Positions 1 to 11,325 of a stretch of DNA of 64,000 bases are shown here, piece by piece. How positions within the stretch are numbered: position 1 is the stretch's first letter; each line of letters begins with the position of its first letter. The stretch is taken from assembly GCF_033568475.1 (NCBI RefSeq), contig NC_133120.1, forward strand, positions 94,816,151 to 94,880,150. Reading direction: 5' to 3'. A program made the position numbers and the translations under genes. This DNA is from Henckelia pumila. Its lineage: Eukaryota; Streptophyta; Magnoliopsida; Lamiales; Gesneriaceae. A model generated the notes under the pieces. It saw only the letters and a program-made list of their open reading frames with translations. It was not told the DNA's origin and made no database searches.

Positions 1-14
1 CACACGCAAAAGAC

Positions 15-848
15 CTAAATAGTACCAGTACTAACTAAACACCGAGGGTCAAAATTTTCGTTAAAGAGCCCCAGAGACCGACACTGTGATTGAAGCTCAA
101 GAATAGATCCTTTGTCCTTGATTATAGTAAGCCCAGAGCTCCAATCCACGGGCACCCCCCACCCGCAATCTTTAGCATAAAAGAAATTTGACTTCCAAGC
201 ACCTCGGTGAGATCGAAGTTTACGTAAGAACCTACACTTCGGACGGGGCTGGAAATATATATCAGAGTTCGGTTTCGTGGGACGAGCTGAAAAAAGTGCA
301 TGAAATAAATCCAGGCTTGGATCCAATTCAAAAGCACCCATTTGATGTCGAAATCCGAAAAAATACAGAAGGGCATTAGGAGTCAACTGACTGAGACTAA
401 CACCTAAGCTTTTTATTAACCCTATCAGGATAGGGCATGGAGGAATTGAGAAACCGCTGTTTAGGTGTTCAACATAAACTGTGAAAAAACCAGCAGGCGG
501 AGAGTGACGAGAGTCACCAGGGCACGGAACTATAATGTCGCAGGATCTGGGTATTCCTTTGCAGCGGCACACGTAAGAAACGCTTTCACGAGACAAAGGA
601 TGGGACACCATCTCACCAGGAATCCCATCACTGTCTGACTCACTAGAAGAACCAAGGTCGGGCTCAAGATTAAAATCGATAGGCTTTGGGCTCTGTAATG
701 ATGCCGACGCAACGTCAAGTGTGACAGAATTACTCAAATTGACGATACCTACACCTGAGCTGGGACTATAAGCCGGCAATTCAGTTTCAGAGTATCGCTC
801 AGAATCAGGGCTATGATTGGACTCAGTCTGGGATTCACGTAGAGACAT
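15..848 (-). CDS. Transposase_28-like (putative gypsy-type transposon) ORF, 277 aa, possibly incomplete
   Basis: The first ATG of this frame is at 848; upstream codons only extend it through a GTG. The stop is at 15-17. The first ~100 residues are acidic and serine-rich. They are followed by a block with PPAGFFTVYVEHL, then SQLTPNALLYFFGF, and later KCRFLRKLRSHRGAWKSNFF. From memory this layout matches the plant 'putative gypsy type transposon' family (Pfam Transposase_28), which lies near the N terminus of gag-like retroelement proteins; no search was run. There is no zinc knuckle, protease or RT in the visible part, and the window edge cuts off what follows, so it may be a truncated element or the first exon of a longer one. 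A TATA-like box at 2405-2415 could drive it. Confidence 0.55.
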   Translation of the reverse strand: MSLRESQTESNHSPDSERYSETELPAYSPSSGVGIVNLSNSVTLDVASASLQSPKPIDFNLEPDLGSSSESDSDGIPGEMVSHPLSRESVSYVCRCKGIPRSCDIIVPCPGDSRHSPPAGFFTVYVEHLNSGFSIPPCPILIGLIKSLGVSLSQLTPNALLYFFGFRHQMGAFELDPSLDLFHALFSARPTKPNSDIYFQPRPKCRFLRKLRSHRGAWKSNFFYAKDCGWGVPVDWSSGLTIIKDKGSILELQSQCRSLGLFNENFDPRCLVSTGTI

Positions 849-1045
849 TAATAAGGAATATTCTTTCCCTCTGCCGCATCCTACGTAATTTTGCGAGGAT
901 CTCACGAATTAAATTTTGTATATTTAAGATTCTTCTTTGAAGATATTCCTCAAAAATGATTAATGCATAAACATGAAACATATATACATAAACAAATATA
1001 CAGTCAATAATATATAACACATAAATACGGTAACAACAACCAAGG

Positions 1046-1349
1046 GAGCGACGCCCGCTCTTTCCCCTCCCATCTTCGCCAGAACAGTGAAATGAGCGAC
1101 ACCCGCTCCATGCACACGCGACCCAGCATCACGCTGATACAATCACTAACAAACATCGTGAGCGACGCCCGCTCCCCTTCTCAAAACAAAGTAGCAAACT
1201 GAGCGACACCCGCTCAACATCTCCTATCTAGCACCAGGAACGACACCCGTTCCTTTTCCGCCAACACATCACCGGGAGCGACACCCGCTCATAATCAGCA
1301 CTCCACTACCACATCTTCGCCAAAGTACCACCGGGAGCGACACCCACTC
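1046..1349 (-). repeat. Array of seven short hairpins (GAGCG-GGYGT-CGCTC) in the leader of the minus-strand unit
   Basis: Seven copies of a 15-nt motif start at 1046, 1094, 1160, 1201, 1238, 1276 and 1335. Read on the minus strand each is a 5-bp stem (GAGCG/CGCTC) closing a 5-nt loop (GGTGT or GGCGT). The copy at 1238-1252 is GAACG/CGTTC, so both sides of one base pair changed together. The copy at 1335-1349 has GAGTG/CGCTC, a G-U wobble. Spacing is irregular (37-66 nt) and the intervening sequence is not repeated, so this is not a simple tandem repeat. It lies between the TATA box near 2.41 kb and the ORF start at 848. Confidence 0.75.
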
Positions 1350-1474
1350 ATAACCCATCATCACCACTCAAACACCTCCAAGCACCAACAACACCGTCTC
1401 CGCACTACCTCCACGGCTCGGCCACGTGAGCCCAATTCATCCCGCCACACGCATCATCACGCTTCCAACACCAT

Positions 1475-1625
1475 CCCTCCGCCCAGCAAAACAGAAAAAT
1501 CCCCACCATGGCTCAGCCTTGCGCGCCTACATCACCCTACCGCCCCTCCGCCCAGCAAAACAGAGGAATCCCCACCATGGCTCAGCCTCGCGCACCTACA
1601 TCACCCTACCGCCCCTCCGCCCAGC
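1475..1625. repeat. Two-plus tandem copies of a ~69-bp unit
   Basis: The phrase CCCTCCGCCCAGCA recurs at about 1475, 1543 and 1612. The sequence between copies (CCCACCATGGCTCAGCC, then CTACATCACCCTACC) is nearly identical, giving two full units and part of a third. The open frames across it are a by-product of the repeat. It lies in the same leader region as the hairpin array. Confidence 0.7.
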
Positions 1626-2404
1626 AGCTCTCTGTCGCACCATCTCCACCCGGTAGCTAACCGCTGGACCCTTCTCCTCCCTGATTCACAGCAACGTAAA
1701 AACCTTCGAAAAGTAAGCCAAACTCGTCGCCAGCCCCACCGTGGGATCAACAAAGAGATCGCCACCCAGCAACATCACCGCTGCCTCTACCACCTCCCGC
1801 ATAAAAACACCGCGACCTCCGACACTCACCATTAATCGCGAGTTGTGCACCTCAGACATTCACCATTAATCGCAAGGTTGCATCATCGACGCAACGCCAC
1901 CATCGCTTCCACACCAAGCAGCTCTCCCATACGATCCTACCTCACCGGCACGAACCCATCCACCACGGTTCGTCCTCCCAAACTCCAGCCCTGCATCACC
2001 AAACACTGTCAAAATAGCACGCTCCTCCACCGGAACTTCATCACCGATTCCTGTTCATCATCTCTACCTCCGATCACCATTAATCGGCACCTTCGCTGCG
2101 TATAAAAACATACGAAATCCAAAAAAAAAAAAAAAAAGAGAAGAGAAGGAGCAAAAACAGGGAAAAGAAAACATAACAAGGAAAAGACGAAATAAAGCGA
2201 TGTGTCGGACAAAAAGCAAAAAGCAAGAAGTAAATGCAAAAAAAAAAAAGGAATAAAAGGAGTAAGAGGAACAGAGACAAAACAAAAGAGAAATAATATA
2301 AGTAAAAGCATGAAAAAAATACGTGGAAGGGAGAGCAAGGAAGCTACCTGCCATTTCTGGGTCACTGTGGCAAAGAGGCACAAAAAGCGGAGCGGATGAA
2401 AAGA

Positions 2405-2415
2405 CTCTATTTATA
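2405..2415 (-). promoter_or_regulatory. TATA box of a minus-strand promoter
   Basis: On the minus strand this reads TATAAATAGAG, a canonical plant TATA box. It is followed by a transcribed-looking leader with a long pyrimidine run on the same strand (about 2117-2137). The first sizeable ORF in that direction starts at 848, so the leader would be about 1.5 kb unless it is spliced. Confidence 0.5.
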
Positions 2416-2499
2416 ATAAAACAAAAACCCTAGCACCGATTTTTTTTTTTTTTTTTTTGCCCAAGCAATTTGTCAAAAAATTCTCAAATTTAAGGACAC

Positions 2500-3170
2500 G
2501 TGTGAGGAGTACGCATGTTGGGTATTGTTACAAAAAAAATAAATAAATAAATAAATAAAAATATAAATATATATATGATTGAGAGGTAATTAATAATGAG
2601 TACTCTTGATCATCTTCAGTAAATTGTAGCTACTCAAGAGTAGGGGGCCTATGATGGGTATGAGTATATTTTTTAAATATACTTTTTATATATAAATTAA
2701 TAGAGTGGTTCGATTTGCAAGAATAATATTTTTAAAGGACTAATTCTTAATTTTGTAGTCCTGGGTGATTAAATTGCATTTTTTGAGCCTAGGAGGGTTA
2801 GTGTGCAATTTAGCTCATTTTTGCCTATAAATAGGAGTGAATCTCTTCATTTCAAGGTAAGTGACTTTTTAGCCTACAAAAGCTCTCTGCTCTCCTGTTT
2901 TGTGTGGAGGTGATCGCTGACTTGAGCGTCGGAGGGTTTTCGCCGGGTGACCACCCGGCGCCTCTAACGTGTGTTCGTGAATCAGGTGACAACCCAAAAG
3001 GAAGACGTGCGACTTCTTCAGGTGACCGAAGGAGTAGGAGATCAGGAGATCGTTCCCATCTGTAGGTGACCGAAGAAGCAGGAGACCAGGAGGACGTACG
3101 ACTTCCTATTTTATTTGCTGAATAGGGACATAATTATTTCGCCCGTATCAATAAAATTTTAGGAAAAAAA
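2500..3170 (+). mobile_element. LTR-like fragment or solo LTR, plus orientation
   Basis: The stretch has the layout of a plant LTR: an AT-rich U3, a TATA-like GCCTATAAATAGG near 2823, a leader with CTGACTTGAGCGTCGGAGGG near 2918 and a GC palindrome CGCCGGGTGACCACCCGGCG near 2951, then three related GGTGAC(C/A) blocks and an AATAAA signal near 3150. From memory, the TTGAGCGTCGGAGGG phrase is common in the R/U5 of plant gypsy LTRs. No TG..CA ends, target duplication, primer-binding site or internal region could be defined, so the limits are approximate. Confidence 0.45.
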
Positions 3171-3249
3171 AAAACATAGATCATATGAATGGAAGGTAAG
3201 GAATTTTGGTTTTTGTGGCAAGCTATTGTCGTTTTTGGAAGTGAAACGT

Positions 3250-3587
3250 ATAGGTGTCAAAATGGGTTAGGTCCGTTGGGTTGGTCCGCCCCGCCATACA
3301 AAATTGGTGGGTTGGGTTGACAATTTCTCAATCCGCCTAAAAGGTAGGCCGGCCCGCAGCGCCCCGCCTAATGGTGGGTTGTGGTGGGTTGCGAATTGGC
3401 CCGCAACAACCCGTCAATTTACACGTGAGCCCGTCGAATTGGCCCGCCCTACCACCTAAAATATGTGGGTTGGGTTGGTGGTTTCTCAACCCGCCTAAAA
3501 GGTGGGCCGACCCGCCCCGCCCCGCCTAATAGTGGGTTACGACGGATTATGGACCGCCCCACCCCGTGGCCCATTTTGACACATCTA
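3250..3587. mobile_element. 338-bp MITE with GTGTCAAAATGGG terminal inverted repeats
   Basis: The left end reads TAGGTGTCAAAATGGG and the right end is its inverted copy, CCCATTTTGACACATCTA. Flanking 9-mers GTGAAACGT (3241-3249) and GTAAAACGT (3588-3596) differ at one base and look like a target-site duplication. Inside are two diverged copies of a ~160-bp unit rich in GGGTTGGGTTGG and CCGCCCCGCC. There is no coding capacity. The TIR resembles hAT-type ends, although a 9-bp duplication is more typical of Mutator-like elements. Confidence 0.7.
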
Positions 3588-3734
3588 GTAAAACGTGCAA
3601 GGAGATTATGAGTGTGTTTGGATGAATAAGCCGAGGGAGGGATGTGTACGTATATATATTTAAAGAAATGCAATTATTGTTTTAAACGTGTTTAATATAT
3701 TTGTAGTGTTTTAAAAAGCACCTAATTAAGTTAA

Positions 3735-3905
3735 GGCAAAAACTCTTATGAAACTGTCTCAAATGTCATTTTTTTAGACGAGTTTCTTATATGGGTTATC
3801 CATTAAAAAGTATTACATTTTATGCCAAAAGTATTATTTATCATTATAAATATGGGTAGGATTGACCCGTCTCACAGATGAGACCGTCTCATTGGAGTGT
3901 TACTC
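3735..3905. mobile_element. 171-bp foldback MITE with perfect 9-bp target duplication
   Basis: The left end (GGCAAAAACTCTTATG) and the inverted right end (GAGTAACACTCCAATG) align over about 27 bp, ending in the shared GTCTCA block. The flanks are identical 9-mers, TTAAGTTAA at 3726-3734 and at 3906-3914. Length, foldback structure and 9-bp duplication fit a Mutator-like non-autonomous element. A truncated relative with GTCTCACGTAAG may lie near 12115-12128. Confidence 0.7.
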
Positions 3906-3914
3906 TTAAGTTAA

Positions 3915-5225
3915 AATGATTATTTTTGAAACGCCCGTTCTTATAGTTTTTTAAATATTTTTTTTCTAAAACTCAATTTTAAAAAGCAATTTCAATCTAT
4001 TTATCTAAACGTAAAATTAAAATATTTTATTTAAAAAAAATACATTTGAAAACTAACTTTAAAAAAAAATACTTTTTTAAAGCAAAGTGCTTGTGTCCAA
4101 ATCGATTCGATGTTTTATTGTTGAATCGATCGAGCACGGGTATAATTATTGATTTTATACTTAAATAATTTTCAATTAATATGAGAGTGCAATCTTGAGT
4201 AGAATAATTAATAAATTACTTTGATTAATCACGAGTATTAATTATATCAAATTAATTTATTGAAGTCTAATTTAATTGAGTTCAATCAGGTCTATTATAT
4301 GACTTGAATATAAACTCGGATTAATTGGTTGTGTTATTGTCTCGTTATCTATGAAAATTTAAAATTAAATTTTTATTGAAATGATAAGATATGATATAAT
4401 TTGATAATCAATCAATTTATAGAAAAATAAATAATTCGAAATCTTTGGAATTATCTTTATCTTTCTAGTTTTATATAGAAAAAACATGTGATCATGCAAG
4501 AATATAAGTCTTGAGGTTGAGAATATCGAATAAAGCTCGAGGGTTTGAAATATGAGATACTTAAAGATAATCTACATTATCTATATTTATTTGCATGTTC
4601 TAATTAACTAATTCAAGCTTGCGATCACCTTGTTGAGATTATTCAAAGGAAAACACGTGGAACGAGAGTAGAAGAATTTTAAGTATTGTTTGCAAGATCT
4701 AAAAATAAGTGATTATTAATTTTTTCTTAACTAATTTTTGAAATAAAAATCTATAATCGATTATTTTTAAATATTGCAAATATTACATTGGCATTAATGG
4801 AATACTAACAATTATTGATCATGTATGCAATAATGCACTGGCTCAATACAAATTAAAGGTTGAGATTTATCAATACATGTGGGGTCTACTATTTTATTAA
4901 TCGGTGAAGTATTCGTTGCAGAGAATACATCATTGGGAGAGTGCCGATAAAAATAAGATGAAATTATCCTTGAAATATGGGATGAGATATAATCAAAGAT
5001 TATATACGCAATTCGAAATTTGTTAGAATCCATAAACATCTCTGGTATGTCTATACATTGCGGGACAAAAAATTGGAACCTCGAAGCATCGAGGGTGAAG
5101 TAATGAATCCACAAATCTTAACGACGCTTATTAATTAACTTTTGGCATATTTTTTAATTATTAATTAATAAAACAAAATATTAAATTTGTATTCGAGAAA
5201 ATAAATAAAATAAGATACTAAGGAA
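3915..5225. other. AT-rich intergenic sequence
   Basis: No gene, transposon end or long repeat was recognised. The 100-codon minus-strand frame at 4812-5114 has no family resemblance and no promoter context. Confidence 0.6.
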
Positions 5226-5673
5226 AAAAAGTAAATTGGGCCGGTCCAAATTAACGTTGAAATTCATTACCGGACCAAACTTACCATTCATATGGATTAT
5301 AATCCATTCAATTTGACTCGTCCAATATCCAAGTTCTCGCCTCCTTCCGTAGCTCCGCCACTCAGCTCAGAGCTCCGCTTCAAGGTTTTAGGTTTTCTTT
5401 AATTCTATGCACTTTTGAACCTTTTCTAGTTAGTTGAAAACTATGGATGCAAATATGGTGGTGTCTCTATATTTGTCATCCAGTGCTGACTGAATGGTAA
5501 AGTGTAGGGTGAGCAAAACCGAAGTGGCATTCCTAGTAAAAAATGTACTCTTTAGTTATTTTTTCTTGAAATCGGATTAATAATTCGACAACTTAGTTAT
5601 TTCTTGATTATCTTGGTTGCGAACTGACCCGACTGTCGTTCTTGAAGGACCTCTTAATTTCTTCAAGAAAAGT
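5226..5673 (+). promoter_or_regulatory. Presumed promoter and 5' UTR of the AIR synthetase gene
   Basis: This is the region between the AT-rich spacer and the ATG at 5674. A pyrimidine-rich CTCGCCTCCTTCC block near 5337-5349 looks like the start of a transcribed leader. AG|GTTTTAGG near 5383 could be a 5'-UTR splice donor, but no matching acceptor is clear. No convincing TATA box is visible. Confidence 0.35.
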
Positions 5674-8538
5674 ATGAGCACATCCTGTCAAGGAAATGCA
5701 GGAGTGTCACGCTGTGTTGTGAATTTTGTGCACCAAAATTCTCATGTAGGAGAGTCCGGTTGTGGTAATTCAACTAAAAGTTTTTTGCCATTGTCCAATA
5801 TTTGCAAGAAAGAAGCCACAGATAGAAGCGGTAGGAGAAACAGCGTGGTATATTCAATGTCGAGCGGCCATATGAAAAATCATGTAAAAGCTGCTGCTGG
5901 GGATAAGAGCGAGGGACTTACCTACAAGGATTCTGGTGTTGACATAGACGCTGGTTCAGAGCTTGTCCGAAGAATAGCAAAGATGGCTCCTGGTATTGGA
6001 GGATTTGGAGGGCTCTTTCCATTGGGTATGATTTTCTTGGTCATGATGATAGCACGAAGCGGTCTAGTGTTAAGATCTTGTTTATTAATCATGACTCTGC
6101 TATATGAGTTACATGCCTTTGCTTAACAATAATTTTTTATTACTGTGTGATTCAAGATGAAATTTTTTCATGCATCAACATATTTTTTGGCCATCTAATA
6201 TTAATTATAGTTAATATGCACAGCTATGGCCTTGCTTCCTCATTCCCCTTACTGTCAAGTCTCTATTGTTTGCAGGAGATTCCTATCTCGTGGCTGGTAC
6301 AGATGGCGTAGGAACAAAACTGAAACTTGCTTTTGAGACCGGGATCCACGAGACTATTGGTATTGATTTGGTAAGTATATATCGGTCTCTTGTGGAGCAC
6401 ATAAAAAACAAACTGGTGTCAGTGAATCAGAATAAAGTAAATTGAAGTTGAACACTCCCTCGACAAGTACCTACAACCTTACTCTTCCCCATTTTCACTC
6501 TTACTTTCTATTTCTGCTTTAAAGGATCTTACTAGTTCTCATAGAACTTTTTATCGTATCTAACTATATTGAATTTGACTTTCTTTGGTTTCTACTTGAT
6601 AGCTCTTTAGATTGTTCTCATAGACTAGCTCTAGGTTCTTCATTCTTGTACCACCTATAATTCTATATATTATTCTCTTTTGTCCTATTTTTTTTTCTAT
6701 ATAATCGAGATGGAAATTATCCTTTCAATTTCACTTCATTACCTTGGTATAAACATCCATTTTCTGTATATCAGGTGGCAATGAGTGTGAATGACATAGT
6801 CACCTCCGGTGCAAAACCGTTATTTTTCCTTGATTACTTTGCTACAAGCAGACTTGATGTCGATCTTGCAGAAAAGGTATGATTTGACTAACCTTATCTT
6901 TCATGTTTGGAAGATATTATTTTTTTATGTTTCTTTTCTTATGGGGAGCACAATTGTCAGGTCATAAAAGGCATAGTTGACGGTTGCCAGCAATCTGACT
7001 GTGCTCTTCTTGGAGGAGAGGTACTTGTTTTTGTCTTTAATTATGCGTGCTTGCTACAGGATTGTGTTGATAAATATTCACATCAGCTTTGGTGATGGTG
7101 CAAGTGGTTGTGCTTCTAGGATGTTAGGCCCTTGTTCTTTTCCTTAACATGATTTAGTTTTTCATTGGTCTTGCCAATCATGGAGCTATTTTGAATTTAT
7201 ATTTATTATTTGAAATTGTTTATAACTTGTTTTTGCTGCATTGGGTTGTTTTTGCTGCATTGGGTTGGAACTTGTTTATAACTTGTTTTTGCTGCACCAA
7301 AACTTTATGTGCTTACACCTTTCATTCGAGTAACTTGATTACCCTTCTCCATGAATGTGTGATGCCATGCTTGAGTTAGCATGAAGTTAAGACACTCTTG
7401 ACGGTGCGTTGCTGGTATTTATGATTAACCGAAACTTGTTCGATCTAAACTTGATGAACTGCTTTTGTATTTCAGACAGCAGAGATGCCTGATTTCTATG
7501 CAGAAGGTGAGTATGATTTGAGTGGTTTTGCCGTGGGCATTGTTAAAAAGGAATCAGTTATCGATGGGAAAAACATAATGGTTGGTGATGTACTCATTGG
7601 TCTACCATCAAGTGGAGTTCATTCAAATGGATTTTCTCTTGTGAGGAGGTCTTAACTTTCCTTCGAAGAAATTGCTCCTTAATATTTGTCGTAGAAAAAC
7701 TAATTGCTTCCTGTACCAGTAAATACGCGATTATTTGGATCTGATCATTTCTATGATATTTCAGTGTCAAAATTTTCTCCATATATTGTAATTTATCATT
7801 CCTCTGATCAAATGGCGATTCTGCCTTGTCAATTCAGGGTTCTAGAGCGGAGTGGCCTCTCTTTAAAGGACAACCTACCAGGTTCATCCATCCTTTTAGG
7901 CGAAGCTCTAATGGCGCCTACTGTTATTTATGTTAAGCAGGTAATTCCCAAAGCCATTGGTTGTGTAACTTCTGCTTAATGGCCTTGAGCGTTCGTTACT
8001 CTTTGGAACAGGTTCTTGACATCATCAGTGAAGGTGGTGTGAAAGGGATAGCTCATATCACCGGTGGCGGTTTTACTGATAATATACCTCGTGTATTTCC
8101 GCAAGGATTGGGAGCTGCCATATACAAGGACTCTTGGGTTATTCCTCCTGTTTTCAAATGGATCCAAGAGGTACCACTTACCAGTAATGTTTGTTTAGAC
8201 TTTACTTGTGATATCAGATTTAATCTTGATTTAGGCACTGATCGTGTTTTCTGTCCAAGTTTTTTCTACTCTCCACAGTGTTTTTGTATGGCATGCACTA
8301 CCACTTTCCATTCACGAAACCTTAGCAAACTGTACTTTCAATAATGCTTCAACAATAAATTTGCCAGGCTGGGAAAATAGAAGATGTCGAAATGAGACGA
8401 ACTTTTAACATGGGGATTGGGATGGTTCTGGTCGTCAACCAGGAGGCCGCTCTTAGGATACTTGGGGCAGAACACGGTGATAATAAAGCGTTTCGCATTG
8501 GTGAAGTTATAAAAGGTGATGGAGTGAGTTTCAAATAA
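5674..8538 (+). CDS. PUR5: Phosphoribosylformylglycinamidine cyclo-ligase (AIR synthetase), organelle-targeted, 8 exons
   Basis: It catalyses the ATP-dependent closure of FGAM to 5-aminoimidazole ribonucleotide, the fifth step of de novo purine synthesis, expected in plastids and possibly mitochondria. Exons: 5674-6025, 6276-6370, 6775-6876, 6961-7020, 7476-7648, 7838-7940, 8012-8170, 8368-8538. All seven introns are GT..AG, and the joined frame is open for 404 aa, close to the ~390 aa usual for plants. Residues 1 to ~75 are Ser/Lys/Arg-rich and fit a transit peptide. Family landmarks follow: [11 protein letters not shown] (84-94), GIGGFGG (107-113), DGVGTK (127-132), GGETAEMP (201-208), [14 protein letters not shown] (245-258) and [13 protein letters not shown] (310-322). 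ATG 5674 is the first in frame; only a TTG lies upstream. All landmark motifs are intact, so it should encode active enzyme. Confidence 0.95.
7217..7296 (+). repeat. Short direct repeats inside intron 4 of the AIR synthetase gene
   Basis: TTGTTTATAACTTGTTTTTG occurs twice, and the TTGTTTTTGCTGCATTGGG phrase between the copies is itself duplicated. This is a local slippage-type duplication in the longest intron (7021-7475). It does not touch splice sites. Confidence 0.7.
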
Positions 8539-10320
8539 CGGGCAGTAGATTTTATGCCTCGTAATTTCATCATCAACAATTTTTCCTAACCGTGAGACCT
8601 AAAGATGTCATATTTTCATTTTATTATTGGTTTCAAATGCTATTAACCTTTAACAATTTTCTCTGTCATGCAATGAGTGAGATGATCTGATGATGTATAT
8701 TTTGCGGAATGTGAAAGTACGAGTATTTGATTTTATTCTTCTGCCCAATTACAGTATGTTATTGTCATTGTCAGTCAGATTATATGAATGTGCCAGCTGA
8801 AGTTCAAAACTTTTTTTTATTCAAATCCATCGTAGTCATTTCTGGGCTCATTTGTCAATGTCTTCCAGCATTCTTGTACTTGGATAAATATAGCCAGTTG
8901 GTAATTGTTTCGGTTTAATGAAAATATCGGTAAAATAGCTGAATGATATTGAACTTTATTCAAGGGTAAAAATAGCAGAACTTGCTGAAAACTTGGACTT
9001 AACAAAATTTTAATCACTTCTTGCAAAGCTAAGAACAATAGTCTATGAAAACCGAGGGATCAATTTCCTCGAGAGTACTCTGAAAAGTAGGTCAATTCAA
9101 GGATTGAATAACGTAGCTGCAATCGTGATTTTCTCCTTTTGTAGTCAGATTTTTCATTTGTCTTCTGTTGCTTTTAATTTGATAAATCACTTAAAGTTGC
9201 TGGGGAGTTTTCCCAGGATATGCATGTGTTATCCCAAATTCATGGATTTTATTTTCCTCTCTAAGAGAGACCGTCATGAATGGAGATTGTGCATATCTAA
9301 GCGATTCAAATTTTGGGCATATAATTGATATCATCACTTGGTTGACGTTGGTGTAGAATATGATGTTTTTACACACGGAACCCGTTCGATAGGTTTGCAT
9401 TACTTATGCACAAAGTTAGCATTAATAGTCCACGATGAATGCATCATCTTCTGTTATTTATTTGCTTGAGCAATGAATCTTAACTTGTGACTATTACTTC
9501 GTGAAGAATTAGCGATGCATCTGTGATAACTGTTATAGCCGTTGCATCCTTTGCTTTATGTTCGTGCTTTCTCGTTATTGCTTGATGCTTCTAAGGTTTC
9601 CTAGTCAAAACTTGTCTGTATACTAATGGTCCATGGCTGGATGCATGCATATGTACCATCCTAGTTTCGGACATATTGTAATAGCGCTTATGTGAGGCTT
9701 CGTTTCAATAGTATTCTTGGTTTTGTGCTAGTTGGGGATCAACGTCACAACTTGCAAGCTCAGTCGAAAACCAGTGGCTGTGGCTTACTATCCAATAGTT
9801 GAAAACTTGAAGTAGATTTACCTTCCTCCCGAGTATTCATGCTTTATTTTTGTAACATCATGTTCCAAGTAATTAACCCTTTGGAACTATCAAATTGTTG
9901 TTTTTACTCTCCATGTCTCAACATTTTCTAGCTATTTTTCCTTCACCTTAGGTGCCAATCTGATTTTTAACGTGTGCCCGATGCCTTTGATTTGGTTTCT
10001 CGCAAAATTTTCGGGTTTTGTTGTTTTTTTATGCAAGTCATTTTAAGAAATAAAATAAAATAAATTAATTATGTATATCTTTTATTAAAATCATCACAAC
10101 GTGGCGGTGCAGAAGATCTAAATTCTTGTTTATGTACTATTTTAGGTATAAAATAAAAGTGATCATTGCATATCTGTCTTCATTGATTGGAACCTGCGTG
10201 AAATAGAAACTTAGATGTACCTAGAACCCCTTCGGGACTGTTTATTTCCAATGTTATGTGTGTTGGACTTGATTTCTGTTTGTTGCGACTTTATGAACGT
10301 GGAATTAAAATATATTTTAG

Positions 10321-10420
10321 AATTTGATGGTATAAAATTTGAATAAATGAAATTTTGTAAGAAAATTATGAATTTGATGGTATAAAATTTGAATAAATGA
10401 AATTTTGTAAGAAAATTATG
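10321..10420. repeat. Perfect tandem duplication of a 50-bp unit
   Basis: Positions 10321-10370 and 10371-10420 are identical; the unit begins AATTTGATGGTATAAAATTT. The lack of differences implies a recent local duplication. Confidence 0.9.
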
Positions 10421-11286
10421 AAGAAAACTTAAAATTTACAAGTATATAAATTTATTATTAAAAATAATTTTATTGTTTTATAAATTCAAATCTCATAAAA
10501 TCCCATGAAATTTGATCAGTTTTGTTAGGATTTATTTAGTTAAACAAAATCTCATGAAATCTTATAAAATTCAATCAAATATCAATCTGGTTTTGAAATC
10601 ATATTTTTTCAAACACTATTCAATCATGACATTCATTGACTTTGAAGAACATTTGTAGAGTTTAAAAGTTTAAAGATATTTAATCTAGATTTTTATATAT
10701 TCTACAAAATTCTTGTGGTATTCAAATTAGAATTCCATATAATTCTAAAAAGTCTAGTGATATTCAAACTTGATTTTTTAAAACTCTACGAAAGTCTATA
10801 AGTATGTAAAATGTCAATAAATGTCCACGGATTTTTATAGAATTCTTTAGTACAAATATTGAAACACTAGGAACAACTATAAAAAGTTCAAAGTTTTCCA
10901 CCACTCATACCAAATATTTAAATAGATTTCTAATTGAAAAATAGTCCATAAATCTTCTCTTTTTCCTTACCGTTTAAAATTTTTATTTATATTTAACTTT
11001 TTTAGATATCATATTTTACACATTAACAAAATTACAATTAATATTTCATTTTATTCAATATTTCTAGATAATTTATTGCAAAGTCATGGTCATTAAATGT
11101 TTTTATTGCATTAAAATATTAATATTATCTTTTATATTATAATATATGTGAAAATATAAGGTTAATTTTTCATTTTTTTTATAATTTTTAGATAATTTAT
11201 TTTAAAATCAAAGTCATTAATTTTTTATTTTGTGTTATATTTAAAAAATTATATTGTCTCCTTAAAAAAAATTATATGGTCTTTTA

Positions 11287-11290
<4 letters not shown>

Positions 11291-11319
<29 letters not shown>
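11291..11319. repeat. (AT)n microsatellite
   Basis: An uninterrupted run of about 14 AT dinucleotides in an AT-rich spacer. Confidence 0.9.

Positions 11320-11325
<6 letters not shown>

Noticed and set aside
1046-1349. Could look like a CRISPR array (short repeated palindromic motif with spacers).
   Set aside because: Motifs are only 15 nt, spacing is irregular (37-66 nt), no cas genes are present, and the DNA is clearly plant nuclear.
2009-2383. Overlapping minus-strand frames rich in Phe/Leu (up to 124 codons).
   Set aside because: They are translations of the low-complexity poly-A/poly-T and A/G-rich stretch; no domain or consistent frame.
5617-5673. Upstream extension of the AIR synthetase frame.
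   Set aside because: It depends on a TTG start; the first in-frame ATG is at 5674.
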